A DNA stretch of 64,000 bases from Bradyrhizobium sp. 190 (GTDB lineage Bacteria; Pseudomonadota; Alphaproteobacteria; Rhizobiales; Xanthobacteraceae). Both the position numbers and the translations under genes were made by a program. Below the pieces are notes generated by a model. It searched no databases, was not told the DNA's origin, and was given only the letters and a program-made list of their open reading frames with translations. Shown here in pieces: positions 9,406 through 20,479 of the stretch. Position 1 is the stretch's first letter; every line of letters starts with the position of its first letter. The stretch lies in the NCBI RefSeq assembly GCF_023073415.1, contig NZ_JADPJL010000008.1, positions 186,001 to 250,000 of the forward strand, in the 5' to 3' direction.

Positions 9406-10632
9406 GTGCAGCTTGTTCGGGCAGATGCCGTGCTGAAACAGGCCGTTATCCTGGTCGGTGGGCTGGGTACTCGCTTGGGTGAGATGACGCGATTGGTCCC
9501 GAAGCCGCTGCTTGAGGTAGCCGGCAGGCCGTTTCTCGATTACATCCTGGACGAGTTGTCACGCTACGCGACCATTCAGGACATCTTGTTGCTGGCGGGC
9601 TATCAGGCCGGGCAGGTGATCGACCGCTATGACGGAAAGCGCTGGCGCGGTGCGCACGTCTCGGTCATTTCGGAGCCTGCGCAATTGGGCACTGGCGGAG
9701 CGTTGAAATACGCAGCTGACCGGTTGGACGCCAAGTTCCTTCTTCTCAACGGCGATTCCTTTTTCGACTTCAACATGCTTGATCTCGCCGCGCCGTTGCA
9801 TTCGCCCGCGATCGTGCGCGTTGCGCTGAAGAAGGATCATGCCGGTGATCGCTACGGGCGCGTCCTGCTCGATCATGATTTCATCAAGACGTTCTTGCCG
9901 GCGGGGGCGCAGCCGAACGGACCGATCAACTCGGGCGTTTACTGCGTCGACCGTGAGATACTTTCATTCATTGATGGACTCCCGTGCTCGCTCGAACAGG
10001 CGATCTTCCCGCGTCTTGCCGAAAACGGGCAACTGCGGGCCACGCTATACGACGGCTTTTTCATCGACATCGGCGTACCCGTCGACTTTGAACGGGCGCA
10101 GAGCGAGCTTCCCGAGAGACAGCGGCGCCCGGCGGTCTTCTTCGACCGGGACGGCGTCCTCAACATCGACAAGGCCTATGTGCACAGGGTTGAGGATTTT
10201 GAATGGGTCGCCGGCGCGCGCGAGGCCGTCAAGCTCTGCAACGATCGGGGCTATCTTACCTTTGTGGTGACCAATCAAGCCGGGGTCGCGCGTGGCTACT
10301 ATGGCATCGAAGCGGTTGAAAATCTGCACGGCTGGATGAACGAGGATCTGGCCAAAATCGGCGCGCATGTCGACGAGTTCCAGTATTGCCCCTATCACGA
10401 GGAAGCCGTCGTCGAGCAGTGGCGGCGCGCAAGTAACCGACGTAAGCCGGCACCGGGCATGATTTTCGATTGCCTCAAGGGCTGGCCGGTGCGCAAGGAC
10501 GCCAGTCTTCTGGTGGGAGATAGGACCCTCGACCTCGAGGCTGCCGCCGCCGCTGGAATATCGGGATACTTGTTCGAGGGCGGCAATCTTGAGACCTTTG
10601 TCCGTAGCCTGATGCCGGGGAACCCGGAGTGA
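9406..10632 (+). CDS. Fused nucleotidyltransferase (HddC-like) and HAD phosphatase (GmhB-like)
   Basis: A 408-residue two-domain protein. Residues about 10-235 form a sugar-1-phosphate nucleotidyltransferase: AVILVGGLGTRLG, then VPKPLLEVAGRPFLDY, with LLNGDSFFDF as the metal site. Residues about 245-400 form a HAD phosphatase: FFDRDGVLNID, VVTNQAGVARG, RKPAPGM and LLVGDRTLD. The pairing mirrors the last two steps of GDP-D-glycero-D-manno-heptose synthesis (GmhB then HddC) in one polypeptide. The zinc loop of GmhB looks reduced: CPYHEE is present but the second cysteine pair is missing. Start could be GTG 9406 or GTG 9430. A heptose role is likely but other sugar phosphates are possible. Confidence 0.8.
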   Translation: MQLVRADAVLKQAVILVGGLGTRLGEMTRLVPKPLLEVAGRPFLDYILDELSRYATIQDILLLAGYQAGQVIDRYDGKRWRGAHVSVISEPAQLGTGGALKYAADRLDAKFLLLNGDSFFDFNMLDLAAPLHSPAIVRVALKKDHAGDRYGRVLLDHDFIKTFLPAGAQPNGPINSGVYCVDREILSFIDGLPCSLEQAIFPRLAENGQLRATLYDGFFIDIGVPVDFERAQSELPERQRRPAVFFDRDGVLNIDKAYVHRVEDFEWVAGAREAVKLCNDRGYLTFVVTNQAGVARGYYGIEAVENLHGWMNEDLAKIGAHVDEFQYCPYHEEAVVEQWRRASNRRKPAPGMIFDCLKGWPVRKDASLLVGDRTLDLEAAAAAGISGYLFEGGNLETFVRSLMPGNPE

Positions 10633-10686
10633 AAATTAAGGCGAAGGCCAGTCCGCGCAGTTGCAGGTTGCAGGAAAACAAGGCAT

Positions 10687-11673
10687 ATGCCCCCTCAGAC
10701 GCAAGCAGCGGCGGGTACTATGGCTATTTCTGACTTGGCAAAGAGGGTTCTTGGTCCACCTGCTTATCATTCAGGTCCGGCATGGACCAATATGGCAGGC
10801 TGGCAGCTTGCGCGCGTTCTCACTCATCATGGCGCTTACGCCGTTCGACGCCCTCCGACTCCGCTTTCTCAAACCGAGCACCTGATTGCGCAGGGCCGTG
10901 AGGAAGGGGTTGTCATTATTCCAAACTTTTTGTCGCAGGAAGATTTCGAGAGACTTCGCGCCTATTGCGTGACGCTGCGCTCGGCGCCGTCGACTAGACA
11001 CGAGCCAAACCGCGGAAAGACGGGGCTGGATTTCACGACCAGCCCGATCGCGAAGGGAGATAGCGCAGACGCTCAGTTTGCCCTCGAGAAGGTAGCGGGA
11101 GATCGGAGACTGCTTGACATCGTCTCGGCGCTTTCGCGCCACCGCATCACCAGGCCCCCGCAGCTGGGATACCAATTACTGACGATGCGAGATGGCGAAG
11201 AGTTCGTTCCTGACGCCGAGACGATCTTGCATGCGGACCGTCATTATCCGACGATCAAGGCTTATTACAGTTTGAACGGTTCTACCTCCGATAACGGCGC
11301 TTATGTATGGGTTCCAAAAAGCCACAAGTTGACAGCGGCCCGTCTTCGCTACGAATACGCCGACAGCATTCGCTTTGCTCGATCACAGGCCAAACACAAT
11401 CTTGAGATTCCGGAATCTCATCTCAAAGACATGGGCCTTGTCGAAAAGCCAATTTTGACTGAACCAAATACGATGGTGATTTCAAATAATTTCGGCTTTC
11501 ATCGCCGGGGTTACTTTTCGTCCGGAGCCGTACGCGAACAGCTGAGACTTGTATTCCACTACCTGGAAGAGCCGTTTTACGCGACGATGATTTGGAATAC
11601 GCTCCGTGGATTAAACCGGCGCAAATTGCTTCCCGAGAAAATTCGGCAGGCGGTTCAATACCGTTTGACCTAA
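10687..11673 (+). CDS. Second PhyH-type oxygenase-like protein
   Basis: A 328-residue protein with a weakly conserved PhyH-like core. HADRHYPTIKAYYSL at about residues 180-194 gives an HxD pair, GAYVWVPKSHK is the following strand, and GFHRRGYF with REQLRLVF near residue 275-290 supplies the distal histidine and the 2-oxoglutarate arginine. An N-terminal helical region of about 70 residues precedes it. The ATG at 10687 is used; ATG 10720 (MAISDLAK) is an alternative. It converges on pseF, with the stop codons 40 bases apart. A hydroxylation or desaturation role on a surface glycan or its lipid carrier is inference. Confidence 0.58.
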   Translation: MPPQTQAAAGTMAISDLAKRVLGPPAYHSGPAWTNMAGWQLARVLTHHGAYAVRRPPTPLSQTEHLIAQGREEGVVIIPNFLSQEDFERLRAYCVTLRSAPSTRHEPNRGKTGLDFTTSPIAKGDSADAQFALEKVAGDRRLLDIVSALSRHRITRPPQLGYQLLTMRDGEEFVPDAETILHADRHYPTIKAYYSLNGSTSDNGAYVWVPKSHKLTAARLRYEYADSIRFARSQAKHNLEIPESHLKDMGLVEKPILTEPNTMVISNNFGFHRRGYFSSGAVREQLRLVFHYLEEPFYATMIWNTLRGLNRRKLLPEKIRQAVQYRLT

Positions 11674-11712
11674 TTGTCGTCCAAGCGCGGAGAGCTGCCA
11701 CCTCGCTCACCC

Positions 11713-12398
11713 TCAGGTGCGGTGAAGTGCGCGAAACATTAGTTCCGTCCGGTCCCAGTCTTCAAGCGTATCGATATCCTGCACCAGATGCCGCGGCAGG
11801 ATCACGCCGATCGAATGCGGCGCGAACACCGGCATTTCCTCCAGAAAGGCGCGCGCGGTCCCCCAATAGAACTGTCCGGCATCGTGATAGGCGTGCTCCA
11901 GATCCTGCGATCGCGTCATGCGGTGTTCCGGGTAGATCGCGTCCACGCGCCCGTCCGGGGTGATGCGCACGGCGCGCTGGATCGGGAACGCGTAACTGGT
12001 GACGGAAAAGGCGAAGGCGGCGTCCGAGCGGGCGAGGGCCTCGTAACCTTCCGTAATAAATCGCGCCTGAACCAGCGGGGCTGTAGCGTAGAGGCAGCAC
12101 GCAAGCGTGACGTCGTTCGACTGCGCATTGAACCAGGCCACTGCATGCTTCACGACGGCGTTGGTGCCGGTGAAATCGTCGGCGATCTCTTTCGGACGGA
12201 TGAAGGGCGTCGTTGCGCCGAATTCGCGGGCCACCGCTGCGATTTCCTCGTCATCGGTTGAGACGACGATCTGATCGAATAATCCAGTCTGCTGTGCCGC
12301 GGCGATCGAGTAGGCAATGATCGGCTTGCCGCAGAACATGCGGATGTTCTTGCGCGGGATCCGCTTGCTGCCGCCGCGAGCCGGGATAACAGCGATCT

Positions 12399-12402
<4 letters not shown>
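11713..12402 (-). CDS. pseF: Pseudaminic acid cytidylyltransferase
   Basis: A 229-residue CMP-sugar synthetase that activates pseudaminic acid with CTP to CMP-pseudaminic acid, the last step of the pathway. The N-terminal nucleotide loop IPARGGSKRIPRKN (residues 6-19), the VVSTDDEEIAAVA strand and the FIRPKEIADD segment are typical of PseF/NeuA enzymes, and the length is normal. Its ATG overlaps the end of pseC by 4 bases. It is the final gene of the minus-strand operon that begins at 21871. A second, different cytidylyltransferase lies upstream in the same operon, so the PseF label relies on its linkage to pseB-pseC. Confidence 0.88.
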
Positions 12403-14599
<2,197 letters not shown>

Positions 14600-14630
14600 T
14601 CATTGCATGAAATTGGGGGAACGCGGGTGG

Positions 14631-15470
14631 TTACCACACGCTCCTGCCGCCGTCCATGACCATGTTCTGGCCGGTCATGTAGCTCGATGCGTCCGAACAC
14701 AGGAACTGAACGGCGGCGCAATATTCGTCGACCCGGGCCATACGTCCCATCGGGATTAGCCGCGTCAATCGTTCGACGAAAGCGGGATCCTGGTTGTTGA
14801 AGACGCCGCCCGGCGAAATCGCGTTGACGCGAACGCCCTGGTCCGCCCAGTAGGTCGCGAGGTATTTCGTCAAACCGATCAGGCCGTGCTTGATGACGGA
14901 GTAGGTCACGGGTTTGACCGGCTGCTCTTCATCCCGCGTGATGTTGGGCTGCCGGTAGAGCCGCTGATCCGGCGCGATCACGCCGAGATCGGACGCGATA
15001 TTGAGGATTACGCCGCGGCCGCGCCTGGCCATGGCGCCGCCAAAGACCTGCGAGCACAGCATCGCGCCGGTCAATCCCACCGCGATTTCCGTCTGCCACT
15101 GAGGAACCGGAAAGGCTTCGAAGCGCGACGAATGCATCACGCCCGGTGTCGAGGTGACCTTGGGATCGATCGCCGCGTTGTTGACGAGGATGTCGATGGC
15201 GATGCCGCGCCCGGCGAGATCCTCGCCTGCCGCGCCCACCGATTGCTGCGATGTCACGTCGATGACAACGGGGACAAGATCGGCTGTAGACGAGATTTCC
15301 TTCACCGCGCTGATTGTTGCTTCAGCCTGCGCCAGTCCGATGTCGCTGACCACCACGCGCGCGCCGGCATCGACCAGAGCGGCGACATGCTGCCGTCCCA
15401 GCAAACCACCGGCGCCGGTGACGAGCGCGGTGCGTCCCGTGAGGTCGTATCGAGCGGAGGGGGCGGTCAT
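14631..15470 (-). CDS. SDR-family oxidoreductase
   Basis: A 279-residue classical short-chain dehydrogenase/reductase. The cofactor loop is VTGAGGLLGRQH, NNAA lies at about residues 85-88, and the catalytic pair sits in TYSVIKHG. The C-terminus GQNMVMDGGRSVW is the usual SDR ending. The ATG at 15470 (MTAPSARY) is preferred to the longer start at 15503, because AGGAG lies 8 bases before it. Its start follows the preceding SDR by 13 bases. It is one of three SDRs in the operon; the substrate is unknown, but an oxidation or reduction on a nucleotide-linked or free ulosonate is likely. Confidence 0.8.
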   Translation of the reverse strand: MTAPSARYDLTGRTALVTGAGGLLGRQHVAALVDAGARVVVSDIGLAQAEATISAVKEISSTADLVPVVIDVTSQQSVGAAGEDLAGRGIAIDILVNNAAIDPKVTSTPGVMHSSRFEAFPVPQWQTEIAVGLTGAMLCSQVFGGAMARRGRGVILNIASDLGVIAPDQRLYRQPNITRDEEQPVKPVTYSVIKHGLIGLTKYLATYWADQGVRVNAISPGGVFNNQDPAFVERLTRLIPMGRMARVDEYCAAVQFLCSDASSYMTGQNMVMDGGRSVW

Positions 15471-15483
15471 GGAACGCTCCTGT

Positions 15484-16245
15484 TCAAGCACGCAATTGTC
15501 CACCGTCGGCCACGATCACGGTGCCTGTGATGAACGCGGCGCGAGGCGAGGCGAGAAAGGCGACAATGTCCGCGACCTCTTCAGGCTTGCCGAGCCGGCG
15601 CAGCGCCACTTCGCGCAGCAGCATCTCATCCACGGCAACTTTGTTTTCGGTAATCTTGCGCGCCCAGGTGCCGTCGGCTGCTAGAATGTTGCCGGGAGCA
15701 ACGGCGTTGATACGGATTCCCTCAAGCGCCAAAGGACGGGCAAGACCACGCACGGTCGCGTTCAGTGCTGCTTTCGCCGCGGAATAGGTCACGGGCGCGC
15801 CGAGCGCCGCGAGCCCGCAGATCGAGGACACGCAGACGATCGCACGATCGCCGCTGCCGCGGCTCATAAGCGGTCGCGCGGCTTCGATCGTATTGGTCGT
15901 AGCGAACAGGTTGAGATCCATCACCCTCGACCACTCTGCCGCGGTTTCCTTGCCCGGCGGCACCGAAGCGCCGCTACCGACGTTACAGACGAGGATGTCG
16001 ATCCTGCCCCACTGCTTTTCGACATCGTTCACCAGCGACAGCGCGGCGGCGGGATCGGTGACGTCGGCGGCATGGCAGGAGGCGCTGCGGCCGATCCTGT
16101 CCGCAGCCGATTTGATCCCGTCGAGGCCGCGGGCCGCTATGGCCACTTTGGCGCCCTCGGCGGCAAGCGTGTCGGCAATCGCAAAGCCGATTCCGCGGCT
16201 CGCGCCGACCACCAATGCGACCCGGTCCTCGATGTCGAGTTTCAT
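15484..16245 (-). CDS. SDR-family oxidoreductase
   Basis: A 253-residue classical SDR. The motifs are VVGASRGIGFAIAD at residues 12-25, VCNVGSG in place of the usual NNAG, VSSICG, and the catalytic TYSAAKAAL. It ends TGTVIVADGGQLRA. The ATG at 16245 overlaps the TIM-barrel gene stop by 4 bases. The sequence is clearly different from the SDRs on either side, so this is not a recent duplication. It probably catalyses a keto/hydroxyl interconversion in the second sugar pathway of the operon. Confidence 0.8.
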   Translation of the reverse strand: MKLDIEDRVALVVGASRGIGFAIADTLAAEGAKVAIAARGLDGIKSAADRIGRSASCHAADVTDPAAALSLVNDVEKQWGRIDILVCNVGSGASVPPGKETAAEWSRVMDLNLFATTNTIEAARPLMSRGSGDRAIVCVSSICGLAALGAPVTYSAAKAALNATVRGLARPLALEGIRINAVAPGNILAADGTWARKITENKVAVDEMLLREVALRRLGKPEEVADIVAFLASPRAAFITGTVIVADGGQLRA

Positions 16246-17087
16246 CGCCTGGCGTCCTCGATCCAGCGTACGGTCATGTCGCGATATCGTGCCAGCACGC
16301 CGGCGTGGTCGCCGTCGGTGGCGCGCGCCGTTTGCAGAATATATTGTCCGCGATAGCCGGACTGTTCGATCAGCCGAATGGTCTTGGCGAGATCCGCCGC
16401 GCCTGTTCCGAGCGGCACGGTGGTGCCGCCAAGCAGCCGGTCCTTTACATGCACATTGAGAATGCGCGGGGCGTAGGCCGAAATCTCCTCGGCGGAATCA
16501 TAGCCGAGCGCGCCGCTGTTGCCGCTGTCGTAATTGATGCCGAACACGTCGCGTGGGAATTTGTCGATGAACTGCGCGAGCGGGGCAGGCGGCAGGTCGG
16601 ATTCGAAAACGATCCTGACGCCTTGCTTCGACAGCGAGGAGGCGCGATCGAGCAGAACGCGCAGCAAGGTCTCCGTCTGTGCGTCGCTCTCGATCCTGCC
16701 GTTGTCGACCAGCGGAATCACGACGAACTCGATGCCGAGGTGGCTGCAGGAGGCGAGCACCAGATCGAGATCGTCGACCAGCGATTTCTGCGTCTCGCCC
16801 TCAGCCTTCCAGAACGGCGCCTGCATGAAGCAGTCGCCGGTCAGGCTTGCCGGCTTGAGCGCGTTGCGGCGCGACAGTTCGATAATTTCCTTCTGACCGG
16901 CGGCGGTGTTGAGCGGGTTTTCGCGCAAGCGATCCTGGTCGATGGTCCATTCGATCCGGGTTAACCCCAGCGCATGGGCACGGGGAAATTCATCGCGCCA
17001 TTCGTTCCACGGGAAGGCCTGGATCTTGCCGTCGACCATGGCCGACAGCCGTCCCTGCATGAAACCGATGCGTTCCAACGTTGTCAC
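16242..17087 (-). CDS. Sugar isomerase/epimerase-like TIM-barrel protein
   Basis: A 281-residue protein of the xylose isomerase/AP endonuclease 2 TIM-barrel superfamily. Candidate metal ligands are the glutamate in IEWTIDQ, FESDLPP, the aspartate-containing GINYDSGNSG and the histidine in NVHVKDRL. It begins IGFMQGRLS as many hydroxypyruvate-isomerase-like proteins do. It overlaps both neighbours by 4 bases. The same fold also forms the C-terminal half of the NeuB fusion three genes upstream, so the operon encodes two such barrels. Sugar isomerisation or epimerisation is likely; the substrate is unknown. Confidence 0.75.
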   Translation of the reverse strand: MTTLERIGFMQGRLSAMVDGKIQAFPWNEWRDEFPRAHALGLTRIEWTIDQDRLRENPLNTAAGQKEIIELSRRNALKPASLTGDCFMQAPFWKAEGETQKSLVDDLDLVLASCSHLGIEFVVIPLVDNGRIESDAQTETLLRVLLDRASSLSKQGVRIVFESDLPPAPLAQFIDKFPRDVFGINYDSGNSGALGYDSAEEISAYAPRILNVHVKDRLLGGTTVPLGTGAADLAKTIRLIEQSGYRGQYILQTARATDGDHAGVLARYRDMTVRWIEDARR

Positions 17088-17848
17088 GGCTTGTCACCCT
17101 CGCTGATCGCGAGGCCCTTTGTGGTCCAGCCGCCATCGACGAACAATTCCTGGCCGGTCACATAGGCCGAGGCGGATGACGCCAGAAAAACGGCGGCGCC
17201 GGCCATATCGTCCGGGTTGCCCCAGCGGCCCAGCATGGTGTGACGGCGGCGATCCTCATGCATGACAGGATCGGCAAAACTCGTGGCGGTCATCTCGGTC
17301 GCGACATAGCCGGGCGCGAGCGCGTTGACGCGAATACCGTCGCCCGCATAGTCCGCGGCAAGCGCGCGGGTGAGGCCGGCAAGACCGGCCTTGGCGGCGA
17401 CATAACCGGGGTTTCCGGGAAAGCCGCGCACCGAGTTGATGCTGGTGACGTTGATGATCGAGCCGCCGCCCGCCTTCTTCAGGAGCGGATAGGCCGCAAG
17501 GATCGTCGCGTAGACGCCGCTCAGGTCGACCGCCAGCGTATCGCGGAATCTCTGGAGTTCGCTCATCGTCGCGGAGGCGGGAAGGCTGATGCCCGCCGCA
17601 TTGACCAGCACGTCGAGTCGTTCTCCGGCTTTCGAGAGATTATCGAAAACGGACCGGATCGCGGCATCATCGGCCAGGTCGCATTTGACCGCCGTGACAT
17701 GCGAAGGCGCCGTGCCGCTCCGGCTGAGGCCGAACACTTTTGCGCCGCTCGCCTGCAGGCCGCTCGCGATCGCCGCGCCAATGCCGCGCGACGCGCCGGT
17801 GACGACGGCAGTCTTGCCTTCCAGCGAAAAGGCTGCGGGATTATGCAT
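17084..17848 (-). CDS. SDR-family oxidoreductase
   Basis: A 254-residue classical SDR. VVTGASRGIGAAIAS is the NAD(P) loop, VNAAGISLPASA follows, VTSINS precedes the catalytic pair in GYVAAKAGLAGLT, and the C-terminus is GQELFVDGGWTTKG. The ATG at 17848 (MHNPAAFSLEG) is preferred; it overlaps the end of the cytidylyltransferase gene by 8 bases. An SDR next to a CMP-sugar synthetase and a NeuB-type gene recalls the ptmA position in Campylobacter legionaminic acid loci. Placement alone does not prove the same reaction. Confidence 0.8.
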   Translation of the reverse strand: MHNPAAFSLEGKTAVVTGASRGIGAAIASGLQASGAKVFGLSRSGTAPSHVTAVKCDLADDAAIRSVFDNLSKAGERLDVLVNAAGISLPASATMSELQRFRDTLAVDLSGVYATILAAYPLLKKAGGGSIINVTSINSVRGFPGNPGYVAAKAGLAGLTRALAADYAGDGIRVNALAPGYVATEMTATSFADPVMHEDRRRHTMLGRWGNPDDMAGAAVFLASSASAYVTGQELFVDGGWTTKGLAISEGDKP

Positions 17849-18542
17849 AGCCGTAGCTGCGCATGATGGCCGCACAAAGCTTGATGTCTTCCGGGCGATC
17901 GATCTGGAACATTTTGTGGCGCTCCATCAGATGCATTCCGATCTTGCCGCCGAGCCGGTTGTTCTGTTCGCGCAGCAGCGAGGGAATTAGAACGTAGAAC
18001 GAGCCGTTCTCCAAATACCGCTTTTCGATCTGTTGCCGCATCCGCCGGTTGCGGAAATCGTAGTTGATCGGCTCGGGCCCACCGGCGCCGATGCGCCAGT
18101 TGAAATAATCCTCGACCTCGCAGACCGAGAGCAGGCTGTCGAGTTCCTCGCGTTCGAACGTGGCGAGCGCCTGTTCGATGTCGCTGGATTCCCGGATCGG
18201 GGAGGTCGCCTGCAGCGCGACGACGCGTCCGAACGGACCAAGCTTGCCATCGAGGTGCTCCAGCGCGTGGAGCCACGCCGACTCCGATGAGGCGAGATCG
18301 CCGGATATATCCTCGGGGCGCCGGACGCCGACCGCGCCGGCGGCCTCCGCGGCGGCAAGGATCTGGTCGCTGTCGGAAGAAACCGCGACGACATCGACGC
18401 CGCGGGCGGCGACCGCCTGCATGACGGTCCAGGCAATCAGCGGCTTGCCGCACAGGTCGATCAGATTCTTGTGCGGAATTCCCTTGGAGCCACCGCGCGC
18501 CGCGATCACGGCGAGCGTCCGCCCGGGAGTAACCCTCGTCAT
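17841..18542 (-). CDS. Acylneuraminate-type cytidylyltransferase
   Basis: A 233-residue CMP-sugar synthetase of the NeuA/LegF type. It carries IAARGGSKGIPHKN near the N-terminus, VVAVSSDSDQILAAA, and LQATSPIR at about residue 95, the sequence that binds the sugar acid in this family. The ATG at 18542 overlaps the NeuB fusion stop (ATGA). It is distinct from PseF later in the operon, so the operon makes two different CMP-activated 2-keto acids. It probably activates whatever the NeuB-TIM fusion produces. Confidence 0.85.
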   Translation of the reverse strand: MTRVTPGRTLAVIAARGGSKGIPHKNLIDLCGKPLIAWTVMQAVAARGVDVVAVSSDSDQILAAAEAAGAVGVRRPEDISGDLASSESAWLHALEHLDGKLGPFGRVVALQATSPIRESSDIEQALATFEREELDSLLSVCEVEDYFNWRIGAGGPEPINYDFRNRRMRQQIEKRYLENGSFYVLIPSLLREQNNRLGGKIGMHLMERHKMFQIDRPEDIKLCAAIMRSYGYA

Positions 18543-20458
18543 ATGCGGCCCTCGAGGCGCTCGAGCGCCGTCCAGAATCCTTCGCCCATGTTCTTGTGGC
18601 CCTGCCAGATCTCGGGGATGAACGAGGCTTCGGGGGCGTGCTGGCGCAGGATGGCGCCGATCTGGTCGAAGTCGATCTCGCCTTCGCCGATCTGCAAACC
18701 TTCGCCGTCGAGACCCTTGGCGTCGCCAAAGTGGAGGTGGGCGGTATGCGGGCCGAGCTGGGCGAGGCCCTCGCTGAAATCGAAGCCGAAATGATTGGCG
18801 GCAAGCTTGGTGTGCGAGATGTCGACGCACATCCGCAGATTATGCTTCGCGCAGAACGCGGCCGCCTCGTCCGGAAAGATGAAGATGTTCTGGTGACGTT
18901 GCCCGCCGAAATGCCACGGGAACGGCGCCATGGTCTGCGGAATCAGTTCGACGCCGTCGAGATCGAGCTCGGCGAGACTGGCAGCGAAGATGCGATAGCA
19001 CTCCGCCTTCTGTTCCGGCGCCAGCGGCTCGTCCATGGTGAAGCCGCCGATATTGGCGACGATCGGCGGGCGCTTGGTCTTGGGAAAGAACTTCTTCAAT
19101 CCACGCGTGATGTCGATGACGGCCTGGGTCTGCTCCAGCGAATAGCGGCGCAACCCTTCGTCTGATGTCGCCAGGTCCATCAGCTTGCTGCCCGCAAACA
19201 GTTCGGGCGCGTGCACGACGAAGCCGAGATCGTAGGTGCCGGACAGATAGGCGGCCGGATCGCGTTCCATGTCGCTGTAGCTGAGATGGAATTCGATGAT
19301 GTCGGGCTGGCAGATTTCCAGGAACCGCTGCGTGTCGTGATAGCGGACCGGCACGCCCCAGGGCCGGTCGAAACGGTAGCGGCGCGCGGTGGCAGCGCCG
19401 TCGGCGAGGTCGCTCTGAAAGAAGTAGTCGTCTCTCGCCATCGCGCGGTTGAGGCGCCGGCCGATCAAGGCCGGCATTTTGAGCGGCGACAGGCCCTGGC
19501 CCGGGCTTTTGACGGCGACATCGCTCTCGGCGATCACGGCGCCGGCCGCAATGTCTCGAGCCGCCACCAGGCTCTTGGCGAGGTTCTCGCGGTTGATCAG
19601 CTCGCCTTGGCTCAGCGCGCGCTCCGCAAGCTTTTCGCCGCGCGCGGTCTCCACTTCGCGAATGCCTGACACGAGCGCCTTGAACTCTTCCGGCTCAAGG
19701 CTTGCCGCGTGATCCGGGCCTTCCATTTCGCGATCGAGCGTGATGTGGCGCTCGATCACGACCGCGCCCATGGCGACCGCGCCGATCGAAACCGCGATGC
19801 CGCGCTCGTGGCCGGAATAGCCGACGAAGGGATGGATCTCCCGCAGCGTCTCCATGAAGCGCAGATGAATATTGTGAAGCGCGGCAGGGTAGGTGCTCTG
19901 GCAATGCAGCAGCACGTAAGGCGCCGAGCGGTCGTCGAGGAATTTTGCCGCGCTGCGAATTTCATCCGACGTGCTCATGCCGGTCGAGACGATCAGCGTC
20001 TTGCCGGTCGCGGCCAGTTTCGCCAGCAGGGGCAGGTTGGTCAGGTCGGCGGAGGCGACCTTGTAGGCCTGGACCCCGAACGTCTCCAGCGTCGCGACGC
20101 TCGACGCATCCCAGGGCGTGCAGAGATACTGGATGTTTTTCGAGGCGCAATAGGCCGCCACGCGTCGCTGCTGGTCGGTGGTTAGTTCGAAGCGGCGCAA
20201 GAGGTCGAGGGTGTATTCGACGGCGAGGTCGTCGTCCTTTCCGGAAAGGCTCGAGGCGCGGTAGACCTCGTCCAGCTTGCGCATCTGGAATTTCGCGCAA
20301 TCCACGCCGGCTGCGACCGCGGCGTCGACCAGTGCGATGGCGCGATCGAAATCGCCGTTATGGTTGTTGCCGACTTCCGCGATGACATAGCACGGCTGAC
20401 TGTTGCCGATCGAACGATTGCCGATCCGGATTGGTGCCGCCTGGTTGGTTGAATTCAT
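18539..20458 (-). CDS. NeuB-type ulosonate synthase fused to a C-terminal TIM-barrel domain
   Basis: A 639-residue two-enzyme fusion. Residues about 20-285 are a NeuB-type PEP-condensing barrel (AEVGNNHNGDFDRA, KFQMRK, CTPWDASS, KVASADL, STGMSTSDE, GYSGHERG), followed by a SAF domain at about 290-345 (AARDIAAGAVIAESDVAVK). From about 355 to 639 there is an additional sugar-isomerase/AP-endonuclease-like barrel (IEFHLSYSDME, VVHAPELF, VANIGGFTMDE, MCVDISHTKLAAN, AHLHFGDAKG). NeuB proteins normally end after the SAF domain near 350 residues. The fusion probably couples supply or conversion of the aldose to PEP condensation. Its substrate is not that of PseI, since PseI is separate. Confidence 0.85.
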   Translation of the reverse strand: MNSTNQAAPIRIGNRSIGNSQPCYVIAEVGNNHNGDFDRAIALVDAAVAAGVDCAKFQMRKLDEVYRASSLSGKDDDLAVEYTLDLLRRFELTTDQQRRVAAYCASKNIQYLCTPWDASSVATLETFGVQAYKVASADLTNLPLLAKLAATGKTLIVSTGMSTSDEIRSAAKFLDDRSAPYVLLHCQSTYPAALHNIHLRFMETLREIHPFVGYSGHERGIAVSIGAVAMGAVVIERHITLDREMEGPDHAASLEPEEFKALVSGIREVETARGEKLAERALSQGELINRENLAKSLVAARDIAAGAVIAESDVAVKSPGQGLSPLKMPALIGRRLNRAMARDDYFFQSDLADGAATARRYRFDRPWGVPVRYHDTQRFLEICQPDIIEFHLSYSDMERDPAAYLSGTYDLGFVVHAPELFAGSKLMDLATSDEGLRRYSLEQTQAVIDITRGLKKFFPKTKRPPIVANIGGFTMDEPLAPEQKAECYRIFAASLAELDLDGVELIPQTMAPFPWHFGGQRHQNIFIFPDEAAAFCAKHNLRMCVDISHTKLAANHFGFDFSEGLAQLGPHTAHLHFGDAKGLDGEGLQIGEGEIDFDQIGAILRQHAPEASFIPEIWQGHKNMGEGFWTALERLEGRI

Positions 20459-20479
20459 GAACCTTCTCGGTATCCAGTT

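Noticed and set aside
9242..9436. 64-codon frame between the Wzz-like gene and the fusion gene
   Set aside because: No ribosome site, no family features, and it overlaps the start of the next gene.
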